Part shown: positions 46,074-56,554 of the stretch, in pieces | Layout: the number at the start of each line of letters is the position of its first letter | Numbering within the stretch: the first letter of the stretch is position 1 | DNA from: Candidatus Gastranaerophilales bacterium | GTDB lineage: Bacteria > Cyanobacteriota > Vampirovibrionia > Gastranaerophilales > Gastranaerophilaceae | Length of the DNA: 64,000 bases | Assembly: GCA_944323115.1 (NCBI GenBank) | Contig: CALURG010000002.1 | Location: forward strand, 91,448-155,447 | Direction: 5' to 3' | Translations under genes and position numbers: made by a program | The notes under the pieces: model-generated | Told to the model about the DNA's origin: nothing | Database searches by the model: none | What the model saw: the letters and a program-made list of their open reading frames with translations, nothing else

Positions 46074-47486
46074 ATGATTACAAAAGAAAAAGAAAAAAAT
46101 AATAAATTTTACCCCAATATAAGCAACAAACTTTCTAAAATAGTCGGTAAAAATAACATAATTTCAGATATAGAAGGATTGTACGCATATTCTTTTGACT
46201 GTGCACATATTCCGTTTAACAAAGAGTACCCTCGAATAGTTGTGTTTCCCGAAACGACAAAAGATGTCTCAGATATTTTAAGACTTGCCAATAAATATAA
46301 AATACCTGTTATTGCAAGAGGAGCAGGCACAAATCATGCAGGCGGTTGTGCACCTGTCAAAGGAGGTATAATAATTCATTTTTCAAAAATGAATAAAATA
46401 CTTGATATAAACAGCATGAATTTAACATGCAGAGTACAGCCGGGTGTTGTCGTCGGAGAATTACAAAAAGAAGTCAAAAAATCAGGACTGTTTTTTCCGC
46501 CTGACCCTTCGAATCTTGCAGTGTCAACAATCGGCGGAGGCATAGCACTCAGCTCAGGTGGCCCGAGAGCATTTAAGTATGGTACTTTCAAAGATTATGT
46601 TTTGGATTTGGAGGTTGTACTTGCTGACGGGACGATTATGAGAACCGGTGCACAAACTGCAAAAAATGTTACAGGATACAATCTTACACAGCTTTTTACA
46701 GGTTCTGAAGGCACACTTGGCATAGTAACAGAAGCTTTATTAAAATTAATACCGTCTCCTGAATACTCAAATGTACTGATGGCTTATTTTAACACAATAT
46801 CTGATGCCGTAGATGCTGTCAGTTCAATAATAAACAGTCATCTTGTGCCTTCTGTTGTCGATTTACTTGACAAAAAAACTTTACAGACAATTGAGTCATT
46901 CTACCCTACAGGACTACTAACAGACAAAGAAGCCGCATTGCTCATAGAAGTTGACGGGGACAAATCTTCGATAATAATCCAACAAAACAAAATTATTGAA
47001 CTATGCAAAAAGTATAATTCGGTGCATATCGAATGTGCTGAAAATGAGATACAAAAAGAAAAAATATGGACGGCGAGACGTTCTTCATTCGGGGCTTGTG
47101 CACAACTTGCACCAAATGTTATTACTGAAGACGTGGTAGTGCCTCGCTCTAAAATTTCCGAAATGGCAAGCGGCATTTTATCTATCAGCAACAAATACAA
47201 TTTAACGGCACTTGTTATGGGCCACATAGGCGACGGAAATATACACCCAAATTTTGCTCTGGATTTGAGAGATATAGTTCAAAAATCCAATTTTGAAAAA
47301 GCAAAAACTGAGCTTTTTGAGTTAGCGGTAAAACTCGGAGGAACACTTTCGGGCGAACACGGTATAGGCTGTCAAAAATCCGTTTATCTGCCCATTGCTG
47401 TAGATAGAACTGCATTAAAAATAATGTCGGATATAAAAAAACTTCTTGATCCTAATAATATTTTAAATCCTGATAAAATGATATAG
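46074..47486 (+). CDS. GlcD/D-lactate-dehydrogenase-type FAD oxidase
   Basis: FAD-binding type 4 (VAO family) enzyme oxidising a 2-hydroxyacid such as glycolate or D-lactate. FAD domain: ARGAGTNHAGGCAPVKGGI, FPPDPSNLAVSTIGGGIAL, SGGPRAFKYGT and GSEGTLGIVTEALLKL. C-terminal: GHIGDGNIHPN and GTLSGEHGIGCQKSVYL. Length 470 is standard. In lactate-oxidising anaerobes such enzymes pair with EtfAB; etfAB occur 15 kb away. TATAAT at about 46049 and a short leader precede the ATG. cutA follows. Confidence 0.9.
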   Translation: MITKEKEKNNKFYPNISNKLSKIVGKNNIISDIEGLYAYSFDCAHIPFNKEYPRIVVFPETTKDVSDILRLANKYKIPVIARGAGTNHAGGCAPVKGGIIIHFSKMNKILDINSMNLTCRVQPGVVVGELQKEVKKSGLFFPPDPSNLAVSTIGGGIALSSGGPRAFKYGTFKDYVLDLEVVLADGTIMRTGAQTAKNVTGYNLTQLFTGSEGTLGIVTEALLKLIPSPEYSNVLMAYFNTISDAVDAVSSIINSHLVPSVVDLLDKKTLQTIESFYPTGLLTDKEAALLIEVDGDKSSIIIQQNKIIELCKKYNSVHIECAENEIQKEKIWTARRSSFGACAQLAPNVITEDVVVPRSKISEMASGILSISNKYNLTALVMGHIGDGNIHPNFALDLRDIVQKSNFEKAKTELFELAVKLGGTLSGEHGIGCQKSVYLPIAVDRTALKIMSDIKKLLDPNNILNPDKMI

Positions 47487-47504
47487 TTTAATAAGGAGAA
47501 ATGT

Positions 47505-47819
47505 GTGAGTAATTGTGTAATTTATTGTACTGTTCCAAATGAATTCAATGCAAATCTGATAGCAACAACATTGGTAGAAGACAATTTGGCTGCATGCGTT
47601 AACATAATTCCGTCTGTAACTTCTGTATACAAATGGGAGAATATAGTACAAAATGATACTGAATTATTGATGGTAATTAAAACAAGAGAAGAAAAATTTG
47701 AAGCAATAGAAGCAAAAATCAAAGAACTTCATGAGTATTCATTGCCAGAAATTATTGCTATGCCGATTACAAATGCTAGCAAGGAATACAATGAATGGAT
47801 AGAAAAAGAAACAACATAA
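47505..47819 (+). CDS. cutA: CutA-family protein
   Basis: Small trimeric protein of the CutA1 family, linked to divalent cation tolerance. YCTVPNEFNANLIATTLVEDNLAACVNIIPSVTSVYKWE and HEYSLPEIIAMPI in outline are the family hallmarks. The start is GTG with AAGGAG upstream. Length 104 is normal. It lies between the FAD oxidase and an unknown metallopeptidase. Confidence 0.92.
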   Translation: MSNCVIYCTVPNEFNANLIATTLVEDNLAACVNIIPSVTSVYKWENIVQNDTELLMVIKTREEKFEAIEAKIKELHEYSLPEIIAMPITNASKEYNEWIEKETT

Positions 47820-47822
47820 AAC

Positions 47823-48653
47823 ATGCAGCTTACCGAAAAAGAACGAGAATATAAACAAATCTTTTCTGAAATGGTCGTTTTTTTACGCTCATTAGGTTTG
47901 GTTGTCCACACAAATACAAAAGCGAGGGGCCATCAAGGGTTTTTCTTAAAAAACAGAATAGATATATCAAACAATATTTGCTTTAAAAGAAAAATAGAAG
48001 TGCTGATTCATGAGTTTACTCATTATATCCATTACAAAATTGATTCTCAAATCGGTAAAACACACGGTAATTTAGAAATTTTATTTCCTAATGCAGACAT
48101 AAAAAGAATAGAAAATGAACTTTTCTCTGTGACAAAAGCTTTTGACAATAACAAATCAACAAGCTTGTTACAAAATCAGCGAAGCAAAGTCATTGAAGAA
48201 ATTAAAGAACTGGACAGACAAATCAAATCTTACTATCCGGATTTTAAACGCTCATATCCGTACAAACCGTTTGAAAGAACAATAAAAAAAACAGATGCAA
48301 AGTACTTATTAAAATATGACAGAGTAAAAGTAAAAACTGTATTCTTAGGACAAACTAAGCTATACACGATAAAAACAATTGATGAAGATTTTCCTTCATT
48401 GGATATACAGACCAAAAACTATATAAGATTAAAGTCCAAGCAAAGAGCACTCAAGAGAATTTCATCTAGAATAAACAGAATAAACTCTTACTACAAAAGA
48501 CCGACAGAGCTTTTTGCAAGATTTGTTGAAGCATTGTTTATAGATACTGAAAAAGTTTCACAAATAGCACCGCATTCTTACCTTGTATTTTGTTCTGAGC
48601 TATCAAAAAACAAATACTTGGAATTGGCTGATTTTATAAACAAATTTTTTTAA
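47823..48653 (+). CDS. Putative HExxH zinc metallopeptidase, unknown family
   Basis: 276 residues. VLIHEFTHYIHYK (about 61-73) is a gluzincin-type HExxH site, and a C-terminal PTELFARFVEALFI may give the third zinc ligand, as in ImmA-like or large-polyvalent-protein peptidases. The middle is lysine-rich and helical. No signal peptide, so cytoplasmic. It starts three bases after cutA without a clear ribosome site and is probably coupled to it. The substrate is unknown. Confidence 0.65.
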   Translation: MQLTEKEREYKQIFSEMVVFLRSLGLVVHTNTKARGHQGFFLKNRIDISNNICFKRKIEVLIHEFTHYIHYKIDSQIGKTHGNLEILFPNADIKRIENELFSVTKAFDNNKSTSLLQNQRSKVIEEIKELDRQIKSYYPDFKRSYPYKPFERTIKKTDAKYLLKYDRVKVKTVFLGQTKLYTIKTIDEDFPSLDIQTKNYIRLKSKQRALKRISSRINRINSYYKRPTELFARFVEALFIDTEKVSQIAPHSYLVFCSELSKNKYLELADFINKFF

Positions 48654-48691
48654 ATAAATATTAAAGAATACATCAAAAATTTGAAGTAATG

Positions 48692-48697
48692 TATAAT
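48692..48697 (+). promoter_or_regulatory. Putative -10 element giving a leaderless MCE-protein transcript
   Basis: TATAAT lies eight bases before the ATG at 48705, in the context TATAATTAATACTATG, almost identical to TATAATTAATATCATG at mnmD. No ribosome site. The -35 is poor. Confidence 0.4.
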
Positions 48698-48704
48698 TAA
48701 TACT

Positions 48705-49298
48705 ATGAAAAAGCACATGATATGGATAGCAGAAATGATTATATGGGGATTATTAATTTTCTCTGCTATATTTGTCAGTTTATATATTTACAACAAAAAT
48801 ATAAGAGAAAAGCATACATATTATGTTTTTTTTCATGATATAGACGGCCTCATTAAAGGTTCACCTGTAAAAATTCAAGGATACCAAATAGGATATGTTT
48901 CAAACATATCCATTGTAAATGATGATGTATTTATAACATTTGTTGTAACAGATAAAGACATAGTAATGCCGGAAAATATGGCAGCAAGCGTAGAATTTAC
49001 CGGCATGGGCGGTTCAAAATCTCTTGAACTGTTTGTACCGGACAAAGCTTCAAAAACATTGAATTATATTACAACAATTGAACCGCGAAGAATAAACGAT
49101 TTTTACGTATATCAAAACCAAATTGCACAAAACATAGTAACGATGACATCCGATTTTATGAGAATGTTCAATGAAAAAACTACGGGAAATGTAAAAAGAT
49201 TTATCAATAATCCGGAAATACTTTCAGATATAAAAGATTCTCTGGAAATAATTGAAAAAAATGAAAACATAATTCTAAATAAAATGGAGAAAAAATGA
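48705..49298 (+). CDS. MlaD/MCE family protein
   Basis: One N-terminal membrane helix (about 7-28) followed by an MCE domain: YYVFFHDIDGLIKGSPVKIQGYQIGYVSNI and SVEFTGMGGSKSLELF. Such proteins form hexameric rings that carry lipids between membranes, with an MlaE permease and MlaF ATPase. Neither is next to it here; the following gene is upp, overlapping by four bases. It implies a diderm envelope, consistent with the TolC-type gene at 60 kb. Confidence 0.88.
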   Translation: MKKHMIWIAEMIIWGLLIFSAIFVSLYIYNKNIREKHTYYVFFHDIDGLIKGSPVKIQGYQIGYVSNISIVNDDVFITFVVTDKDIVMPENMAASVEFTGMGGSKSLELFVPDKASKTLNYITTIEPRRINDFYVYQNQIAQNIVTMTSDFMRMFNEKTTGNVKRFINNPEILSDIKDSLEIIEKNENIILNKMEKK

Positions 49299-49963
49299 AA
49301 ACATATACAGCTGATAATGTAATAATAGTAAATCATCCTCTTTGTGAACACAATTTAGGTGTAATAAGAGATAAAGATATAAATTCTGACGGATTTAAAA
49401 ATTCGCTAAAAAGATTGGCGACAATTCTTGTGCTCGAAGCGACAAAAGAGCTGCCTCTAAAAGAATACTCAGTAACTACACCTATAAAAGAGTGCAAAGT
49501 GAATAAAATCAACGACGAATATAAAATAATATTTGCACCGATATTGAGAGCAGGCTTGGCAATATCCGATGTTGCAAGTGAAATTGTCCCGGATGCCAGC
49601 ATACAGCACGTTGGCATGTATCGTGACGAAACAACTCTTGAGCCTGTCTGGTATTATGACAAGACACCTGTAACATATTCTAACCCCGAATCAGTAAAAG
49701 TTTTTGTGCTTGACCCTATGCTTGCAACCGGAAACTCAGCACATGCCGCAATATCATTGTTCTTAAAAAAAGGTATTTTAATAGAAAATCTTGTTTTTGT
49801 ATCTATACTAAGTGCACCCGAAGGAGTAAAATTACTGACAGAAAGTTTTCCGAAACTGAAAATTATTACAGCAAAAATTGACGAATCTTTAAACTCAAGA
49901 GGGTATATTGTACCAGGTTTGGGAGATGCTGGAGACAGACTTTTTAACACATTTGAGAAATAA
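49295..49963 (+). CDS. upp: Uracil phosphoribosyltransferase
   Basis: Salvages uracil to UMP with PRPP. APILRAGLAISD, the PRPP loop VFVLDPMLATGNSAHAAI, and the C-terminal uracil-binding RGYIVPGLGDAGDRLF are all present. Length 222 is slightly above the usual 209. GGAG site; overlaps the MCE gene by four bases and precedes pgeF by two. Confidence 0.95.
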   Translation: MKTYTADNVIIVNHPLCEHNLGVIRDKDINSDGFKNSLKRLATILVLEATKELPLKEYSVTTPIKECKVNKINDEYKIIFAPILRAGLAISDVASEIVPDASIQHVGMYRDETTLEPVWYYDKTPVTYSNPESVKVFVLDPMLATGNSAHAAISLFLKKGILIENLVFVSILSAPEGVKLLTESFPKLKIITAKIDESLNSRGYIVPGLGDAGDRLFNTFEK

Positions 49964-49965
49964 AA

Positions 49966-50718
49966 ATGTTTGAACTTGAATATCTAAACAACAAAAAAAT
50001 ATTATTATCAGACTATTTGGATAAAAGTAAGGTAAAACATCTTTTTACGACAAGAGAAACCGTTGTTACGCCAAAAGATGTTGTTAATTTAAAAGAAATA
50101 AGTAAAAAAAACCTTGAAGAAATAGCAAAATATCTTTCAATAGAGCCGCAAAATATAATAATTCCCGAGCAGACACACTCTGCAAATATAAGAATTGCAA
50201 AAAAGAATACAGAATACCCTGATACAGATGCTCTGGTGACTGACAGCAAAGATATTGCTATACTGCTGAATTTTGCCGATTGCACACCGGTTATACTATA
50301 CGATGAGATAAACAATGTTGGTGCGGTTGCACATGCCGGTTGGAAGGGCACTGCACAATCAATTGCTGCAAAGACCGTAATATTTATGCAAAAAAATTAC
50401 GGAACAAATCCCGGTGATGTAACAGCTGTCATAGGACCTGCAATTTCATTAAATAACTATCAGGTAGACAGAAATGTCTTTGATAAGTTAAAATGCACAC
50501 TAAACAACCAATACAACGATTTTTATACAGAAGATAAAGCAACAGGAAAATTTAACGTAGATTTGAAAACAATAAACCAACATCAGCTTGAAGAGTTAGG
50601 CATATCGAGAATTGACAAGTGTAAATATTGTACATATGATTCGATTGATGTATTCTTTTCATACAGACGTGAGGCAGGAAAAACTGCAAGACACAGTGCA
50701 ATTTTAAAATTAATTTAA
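49966..50718 (+). CDS. pgeF: Peptidoglycan editing factor PgeF (laccase domain, YfiH)
   Basis: The laccase-domain family, also reported as a purine nucleoside phosphorylase or peptidoglycan-editing enzyme. Zinc/copper ligands are in QTHSANI, LNFADCTPVILYD and VAHAGWKGTAQ; the end has DSIDVFFSYRREAGKTARH. Length 250 is normal. It sits in the upp run. Confidence 0.93.
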   Translation: MFELEYLNNKKILLSDYLDKSKVKHLFTTRETVVTPKDVVNLKEISKKNLEEIAKYLSIEPQNIIIPEQTHSANIRIAKKNTEYPDTDALVTDSKDIAILLNFADCTPVILYDEINNVGAVAHAGWKGTAQSIAAKTVIFMQKNYGTNPGDVTAVIGPAISLNNYQVDRNVFDKLKCTLNNQYNDFYTEDKATGKFNVDLKTINQHQLEELGISRIDKCKYCTYDSIDVFFSYRREAGKTARHSAILKLI

Positions 50719-50740
50719 CACAAAATGAGGAGCTTTTTAA

Positions 50741-52054
50741 ATGTCCGTTATAGAAAAATTGTCATCAATAAGTGATACACTGAGTGAAATATTTAACTAT
50801 GCATTGGCCAACCAAGAAATTAAAGAAGATTTTGAAGAATACCTAAAAACAATTGGACTGTACAATGCTCCTGCATCTCAAATAAATTCTGTAATCGTTA
50901 CTTATGTTTTTGAAAGAGTATTTCACAAAGGTAAAGATACTGTTTTTACAATGTTTTTAAGTGACAATCCAAACATAGATAAACACAAAAAAGATATCAT
51001 TTTATCACTGCAAAATTCTATAGATTCAATTTTTGAAGTAAAAAAAGTATTAAAAAACGGATTCGAACTTAACAGCCTTGTTAATGAAAAAGAATACTTT
51101 GCAATGCCTCTTGTCAAAATGAGCCACCTTCGAGGTATATTTAACGGCTCATATATGCTGGCAAGAATCTTTCCGTTTGAAAACGAATATTATATTATCG
51201 AAATAAGAGAGACATTTTCTTCACTTGATAAAGACAAAGTTCTTAAATATGCTGTTGCAAAAATTATCGAACAGCCTGAAAACTTGTACAAAGACAACAA
51301 AGAAAAGTTAAAAGAAATAGAAAAAGAAATCGCAAAATTTACTGAAAAATTTGAAGAATGTTTTGGTAAAGATGAAATTATTACAACAAATGAGTTTGTA
51401 GACCAGCTAATTAGCGACTTCAATGATTATTACTTTGATTCAAACCCAAAGACAAAAGACGAAATTAATGAATTAATAAAGCCCATAGAAAACTTTGGAT
51501 ATTTTAAAGTAAGTGAATTTAACAGCAGCTATGAAAACTATCTGGAAACTTCGCTTGCCGGATTTTCAAGTCACAGTGAAAAATATGATGTCGGAGTAAT
51601 TTTTGATAAAGAGTTAGGAATGTTTATCATACCGTTTTACGGAACACTCTGCCATATACTTGAGTCTGATGATTACAAAAATATACAAGGATGGGATGAG
51701 TGTCTAAAATCCTTTATAGAAAACGACAAAATTCCGGCAACTCTTGTTGAAAAAATTGCAAAAAAATACCCGAACTTTATAGATATTCTTAACGAAATAT
51801 ATGATAAAAACTTCACATTACAGGAATATCTTGAAGAGTATAAAGTGGATTATCTAAAAAATAAAATATTTTCACCCACAAGTGTACTGTATTCATCAAA
51901 AGCCTTCGGCGACTTGATGGGCTTTATTCCTGACGAAAAACAAATGAAAGCAAAAGAAATCCAGCAAACTCAAGGTGCAACCGTAGGCAGAAACGATCCT
52001 TGTCCTTGCGGAAGCGGCAAAAAATATAAAAAATGCTGTGGAGCTATGGTATAA
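50741..52054 (+). CDS. SEC-C motif protein with unknown N-terminal region
   Basis: 437 residues. The last 20 form a SEC-C zinc-binding motif ([18 protein letters not shown]), as at the SecA tail. The first 415 are acidic, helical and not recognised, with a charged coiled-coil-like stretch at about 180-220 ([20 protein letters not shown]). Strong GAGGAG site. It may be an adaptor, with the zinc motif as a docking element; no evidence for a specific process. Confidence 0.75.
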   Translation: MSVIEKLSSISDTLSEIFNYALANQEIKEDFEEYLKTIGLYNAPASQINSVIVTYVFERVFHKGKDTVFTMFLSDNPNIDKHKKDIILSLQNSIDSIFEVKKVLKNGFELNSLVNEKEYFAMPLVKMSHLRGIFNGSYMLARIFPFENEYYIIEIRETFSSLDKDKVLKYAVAKIIEQPENLYKDNKEKLKEIEKEIAKFTEKFEECFGKDEIITTNEFVDQLISDFNDYYFDSNPKTKDEINELIKPIENFGYFKVSEFNSSYENYLETSLAGFSSHSEKYDVGVIFDKELGMFIIPFYGTLCHILESDDYKNIQGWDECLKSFIENDKIPATLVEKIAKKYPNFIDILNEIYDKNFTLQEYLEEYKVDYLKNKIFSPTSVLYSSKAFGDLMGFIPDEKQMKAKEIQQTQGATVGRNDPCPCGSGKKYKKCCGAMV

Positions 52055-52084
52055 TATAGCTGTGTACTAATATAAGGACTTTTA

Positions 52085-52705
52085 ATGAATAATCTTTTAT
52101 TAAATATTTCTTGCCAAGATGATAAGTTAAAAGAAAATACCTTAAAAGAACTCAGCAAAGTATGTTCTCAATGCAAAGCTTGTGATTTAAGCAAAACAAG
52201 AACAAGTGTTGTTTTTGCAGACGGCAATCCAAATGCAAAAATTATGCTTATAGGAGAAGCACCCGGTGCAGATGAGGATGCTTCAGGCAAGCCGTTTGTC
52301 GGAAGAGCAGGACAACTTTTAAACACATTCTTGATAGAAGCCGGTATAGATAGAAACAAAGATATTTATATTTGTAATACCGTAAAATGCAGGCCGCCCC
52401 AAAACAGAGTTCCTTCAAATGAAGAAAAACAAGCTTGCAGAGCATATTTAATAGGACAAATTTCTATTATAAAACCCAAAATCATATTATTGTGCGGTGC
52501 TACCGCAGCAAATTCTTTTATAGAAGAGGACTTTAAGATAAGCCAAATAAGGGGTAAATGGCTAAATATATTCGAGAACATTGACACAATGGCAATATTT
52601 CATCCTTCATATCTTTTGAGAAACCATTCTCTTGAACAAGGCAGTCCAAGATGGCTTATGAAAAGAGATCTTGAAAATGTAAAAGCAAGATTATCAGTTT
52701 TGTAG
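52085..52705 (+). CDS. Uracil-DNA glycosylase, family 4 (iron-sulfur)
   Basis: Removes uracil from DNA in base-excision repair. Motif A is [20 protein letters not shown], motif B is HPSYLLRN, and the four cluster cysteines are in CSQCKACDL and CNTVKCRPP. Length 206 is typical of the thermophile-type family 4. AAGGA site. A TATAAT lies at about 52051 in a small AGCTAT/ATAGCT palindrome. Confidence 0.95.
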   Translation: MNNLLLNISCQDDKLKENTLKELSKVCSQCKACDLSKTRTSVVFADGNPNAKIMLIGEAPGADEDASGKPFVGRAGQLLNTFLIEAGIDRNKDIYICNTVKCRPPQNRVPSNEEKQACRAYLIGQISIIKPKIILLCGATAANSFIEEDFKISQIRGKWLNIFENIDTMAIFHPSYLLRNHSLEQGSPRWLMKRDLENVKARLSVL

Positions 52706-52706
52706 T

Positions 52707-54047
52707 TTATAAAATTTCGCTATATTTTTGTTTTATAAACTTAAATTTTTTATAAATTACAAACAAGAATAAAGAAGAAATGGCAAGGAAGGACACTGCG
52801 AGTCCTATCCAAAAACCATTCAGTGACATTTTGTAGTGATAAGCCAAAATATATCCAAACGGCAGACCAAAAAGCCAATAACCGGAAATTAAAGAAGCAG
52901 ACGCAACTTTTGTCATCTTAAGACCTTTTAAAATACCGCTCAGACTGACCTGTAATCCGTCAAACATAAGATAGTATGCTGCTATATGCAAAATCGGTAG
53001 TCCAATAGCAATCATTTGAATGTCAGATGTAAAAATTTTAAATATCTTATCAGGCATGATTATCAACATAATTGAACAAAATGCCATAAAAAGAACCGAC
53101 ATTATTGTACCTGACATTGAATATCTTTTAATTTCCGAAAAGATTTTTGCACCATTGTAATATCCTACTTTTATAGCTATAGCAGCGGATATTGACATCG
53201 GTATCATATACGCACTTGAAGTAATTGTTACGGCAATATTGTGTGTCGCAGCGAGAATACCTGATTCCTTGCCTACCAATATTGTTATCAAATTAAAACC
53301 TAAAAACTCCAATAACATTGCAAGTCCGATTGGATATCCTACTTTTATAAGCTGCTTAACAAGGTTTTTATCAAAAGGATTTTTCAATCTAACCATACCC
53401 GCACAGTATGCCAGCAAAATAAGGCCCATAAATGTTCTTACAACAAAAGCAGCTATAGCGAGACCAATTACACCAAGCCCATTGATTGGGCCGACACCGA
53501 ATACCAAGCAATAAGCAAGAACAAAGTTAAAAATCAAAGCTAAAACCAAAATCAAATTTGGAAAGTTAACAATTTCATATGCAAGTAAAAATTCTTTTAA
53601 ACACTGGTATAAATACATACCAAATAGAGAAAATGAACAAATGAAAACATATTCCTGAATCATTGGGACAAGATGAGGTTCGAAACCCATTTTGGGTATT
53701 AAGGGAACCATCAACAAACATACTCCACAAAAAATTACCGCAAGTATGATTGAATAATTAAGAACGGTTATTAAAAATTTCTTTGTAGGTTTTCTGTTAC
53801 CTCTATAATTTGATAAAACAATCGAAATTGCTGACATCAAACCTATACCGACAACGAGAATACAAAATATAATTGAATTTGCAATACTAATTGCTGCAAG
53901 CGTATTTGTTGAATGTTTTGCAGCAATAAATACGTCCGTTGCACCAATCATCATCTGCCCCAGATTTCCCACAATCAACGGAACAGAAAGAGATATTATT
54001 TCGCTTAAATATTTCTTATATTTATTAATGTATTCGACTAAAAGCAT
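52707..54047 (-). CDS. MATE-family multidrug/organic cation exporter
   Basis: About twelve membrane helices over 446 residues. The opening segment SVPLIVGNLGQMMIGATDVFIAAK and the mid-protein repeat of it (KVGYPIGLAMLLEFLGFN) are typical of MATE antiporters driven by Na+ or H+. ATG at 54047 is preferred; a TTG six codons upstream is possible, and neither has a clear ribosome site. Divergent from the rml operon. Confidence 0.92.
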   Translation of the reverse strand: MLLVEYINKYKKYLSEIISLSVPLIVGNLGQMMIGATDVFIAAKHSTNTLAAISIANSIIFCILVVGIGLMSAISIVLSNYRGNRKPTKKFLITVLNYSIILAVIFCGVCLLMVPLIPKMGFEPHLVPMIQEYVFICSFSLFGMYLYQCLKEFLLAYEIVNFPNLILVLALIFNFVLAYCLVFGVGPINGLGVIGLAIAAFVVRTFMGLILLAYCAGMVRLKNPFDKNLVKQLIKVGYPIGLAMLLEFLGFNLITILVGKESGILAATHNIAVTITSSAYMIPMSISAAIAIKVGYYNGAKIFSEIKRYSMSGTIMSVLFMAFCSIMLIIMPDKIFKIFTSDIQMIAIGLPILHIAAYYLMFDGLQVSLSGILKGLKMTKVASASLISGYWLFGLPFGYILAYHYKMSLNGFWIGLAVSFLAISSLFLFVIYKKFKFIKQKYSEIL

Positions 54048-54159
54048 CAGAAAAAAATTTAACACAACTAAAACACAAATAAAAGTTAAAGATGTACAAT
54101 AACTGTAAAAATTATTAAATTTGTTATATAATTTTTAAAAAGTATGAGGAGTGGCCATT

Positions 54160-54732
54160 ATGCCTTTTGAATTTAAAAGACTTAAAATAAATGACGTCAT
54201 ACTAGTAACACCAAAGGTTTTTGGCGATTCGCGAGGCTTTTTTCTTGAAAGTTATCAAAAATCTGAGTTTTATAAAAATGGCATTGATGTTGAATTTTGT
54301 CAGGATAACCATTCAAAATCCGTCAAAGGAGTACTGAGAGGTCTGCATTATCAAAAGAATCCTAAAGCACAGGCAAAGTTGGTTAGATGCAGCAAAGGAA
54401 AAATCTTTGATGTTGCAGTTGATATAAGAAAAAAATCTCCAACATTCGGGAAATGGGTAGGAGAAATTCTTTCGGAAGACAACAAAAATATGCTCTATAT
54501 TCCTGCCGGATTTGCACATGGATTTATTGTCCTAAGCGATGAAGCCGAGCTATTGTACAAAGCATCTAATGAATACTCTCCGGAAAATGACAGAGGAATC
54601 AGATGGAACGATCCTGATATCAATGTTCAGTGGGGTGTAGACTATGATGAATTAAACAATAATTTAATAATCAGCGATAAAGATGCAAAACAGCCGTATT
54701 TAAAAGAAATATGCGAGGAGGATTTATTTTGA
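54160..54732 (+). CDS. rfbC: dTDP-4-dehydrorhamnose 3,5-epimerase RmlC
   Basis: Third enzyme of dTDP-L-rhamnose synthesis. Contains DSRGFFLESYQKSEF, QDNHSKSVKGVLRGLHYQ with the catalytic His, DVAVDIRKKSPTFGKW and IPAGFAHGF. ATG at 54160 with AGGAG nine bases upstream; a GTG three codons earlier is less likely. TATAAT at 54126 may drive the whole rmlCBDA operon. Confidence 0.96.
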   Translation: MPFEFKRLKINDVILVTPKVFGDSRGFFLESYQKSEFYKNGIDVEFCQDNHSKSVKGVLRGLHYQKNPKAQAKLVRCSKGKIFDVAVDIRKKSPTFGKWVGEILSEDNKNMLYIPAGFAHGFIVLSDEAELLYKASNEYSPENDRGIRWNDPDINVQWGVDYDELNNNLIISDKDAKQPYLKEICEEDLF

Positions 54733-55709
54733 AAATATTAGTCACAGGCGGAGCAGGGTTTATTGGAAGCTGTTTTATACGTTATATACTGAATACACAC
54801 AAAGACTACAAAATCATAAATCTTGATGCTCTCACTTATGCGGGAAATATTGAAAATCTCAATGACATAAAAGACAATCCAAATTACAAATTTGTTCACG
54901 GGAATATTTGCGACAAAAAGCTTGTAAGAGAGCTCATAAAAGAAGCAGACACAGTTGTAAACTTTGCAGCTGAAAGCCATGTAGACCGTTCCATTACGGG
55001 GCCGGAGATTTTTATTGAAACAAATGTTCAAGGCACATTAAATCTGCTTCAAGCATCCAAAGATGCAAAAATCGACAGATATTTGCAGGTCTCTACAGAT
55101 GAAGTATACGGAACTCTCGGCAAAGACGGATATTTTTACGAAACAACTCCTCTTGCACCGAATTCACCATACTCTGCATCGAAAGCAAGTGCGGATTTGC
55201 TTGTGAGAGCTTATTATGAAACATACAAACTGCCTGTTTTAATCACCAGGTGCTCAAACAACTACGGGCCTTATCAGTATCCCGAAAAACTTATTCCTTT
55301 CTTTATTTCCAAACTTTTAAAGGACGAAAAAGTCCCTGTATACGGTGATGGGTTAAATGTAAGAGATTGGCTGTACGTGTATGACCATTGCAGTGCAATT
55401 GATACTGTTTTACATAAAGGAAAAATCGGTGAAGTCTACAATATAGGCGGACACAATGAAAAAACAAATCTTGAAATTACAAAAATTATTCTAAATGCAA
55501 TGGGCAAAGATGAAAGCAGTATAGAATACGTACAAGACAGGTTGGGTCACGACAGACGCTATGCTATAGACAATCACAAAATTCAATCCCAACTTGGTTG
55601 GAAACCGTCTTTAACGTTTGAAGAAGGTATAAAAATAACAATTGACTGGTATCTTAAAAATCAGAATTGGATAAAATCAATAGAAGACAAAAAAGCGAGC
55701 TTAGTTTAA
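54729..55709 (+). CDS. rfbB: dTDP-glucose 4,6-dehydratase RmlB
   Basis: Second step of the rhamnose pathway. Short-chain dehydrogenase fold with NAD motif VTGGAGFIGSCF, catalytic STDEVYGTLG and YSASKA(SA)DLL, RCSNNYGPYQ(YP)EKLIP and GDGLNVRDWLYV. The start is TTG with GAGGAGG, overlapping the rmlC stop (TTGA). Confidence 0.97.
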   Translation: MKILVTGGAGFIGSCFIRYILNTHKDYKIINLDALTYAGNIENLNDIKDNPNYKFVHGNICDKKLVRELIKEADTVVNFAAESHVDRSITGPEIFIETNVQGTLNLLQASKDAKIDRYLQVSTDEVYGTLGKDGYFYETTPLAPNSPYSASKASADLLVRAYYETYKLPVLITRCSNNYGPYQYPEKLIPFFISKLLKDEKVPVYGDGLNVRDWLYVYDHCSAIDTVLHKGKIGEVYNIGGHNEKTNLEITKIILNAMGKDESSIEYVQDRLGHDRRYAIDNHKIQSQLGWKPSLTFEEGIKITIDWYLKNQNWIKSIEDKKASLV

Positions 55710-56554
55710 TGTATCTAACAAATAACCAACAAACCATACTTGTTACTGGGGCAAAGGGAATGCTGGGAAGGGATTTGTGCCCAATGTTTGAAGATGAAGG
55801 CTATATTGTTATTGAAACAGACAAAGACACTCTTGACATTACAAATGAATCTCAAGTGCTTGAAGTTGTTTCGGACGTAAAACCTGCATACATAATACAT
55901 TGTGCCGGATATACAAATGTGGATAAAGCAGAGGATGAGTCTGAGACTGCTGAAATAATTAACGCACACGGAACAGACAATGTAGCAAAATCAGCTGAAG
56001 CAAACAATTCTTGTCTTGTATATTTGTCTACTGATTACGTCTTTGACGGAACAAAGAATGTACCGTACGAACCAAATGACATCACAAACCCTATCAACAA
56101 ATACGGCTTAAGTAAATTACACGGAGAGGAAGCCGTAAAGAAATTTTGCTCAAAATATTATATCACTCGTACAAGCTGGTTATACGGTCATCACGGAAAA
56201 AATTTTGTTGAAACAATGATTGCGAATGCAGATAATACCAATTTAAAAGTAGTGAATGACCAACAAGGCTGTCCCACGTGGACTGTAGATTTGTCCAAAG
56301 CAATAATTGATTTGATAGAAAATAAAGAAGAATACGGAATATACCACCTATGCGGAGGCGGACAGACTAATTGGTACGAATTTGCAAAAGAGATATTCAA
56401 TTTCTGTGATATCAAAACCAATTTACAGCCTTGCTCATCAAATGAATATATACAAAAAGCACAAAGACCCAAATACAGTGTTATGAGCAATGATAACAGA
56501 CTGAGAGATTGGAAATTAGCACTAAAAGAATACATAGAATTGAGGATTGAATGA
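55709..56554 (+). CDS. rfbD: dTDP-4-dehydrorhamnose reductase RmlD
   Basis: Last step, giving dTDP-L-rhamnose. Motifs: [35 protein letters not shown], the catalytic YGLSKLHGE and RTSWLYG. ATG at 55709 overlaps the rmlB stop by one base; an earlier start lies inside rmlB. It ends by overlapping rmlA by four bases. Confidence 0.96.
   Translation: MYLTNNQQTILVTGAKGMLGRDLCPMFEDEGYIVIETDKDTLDITNESQVLEVVSDVKPAYIIHCAGYTNVDKAEDESETAEIINAHGTDNVAKSAEANNSCLVYLSTDYVFDGTKNVPYEPNDITNPINKYGLSKLHGEEAVKKFCSKYYITRTSWLYGHHGKNFVETMIANADNTNLKVVNDQQGCPTWTVDLSKAIIDLIENKEEYGIYHLCGGGQTNWYEFAKEIFNFCDIKTNLQPCSSNEYIQKAQRPKYSVMSNDNRLRDWKLALKEYIELRIE

Noticed and set aside
53680..53700. GGTTCGAAACCC resembling a tRNA T-loop
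   Set aside because: It lies inside the MATE coding sequence and no cloverleaf can be built around it; no tRNA was found in the window.
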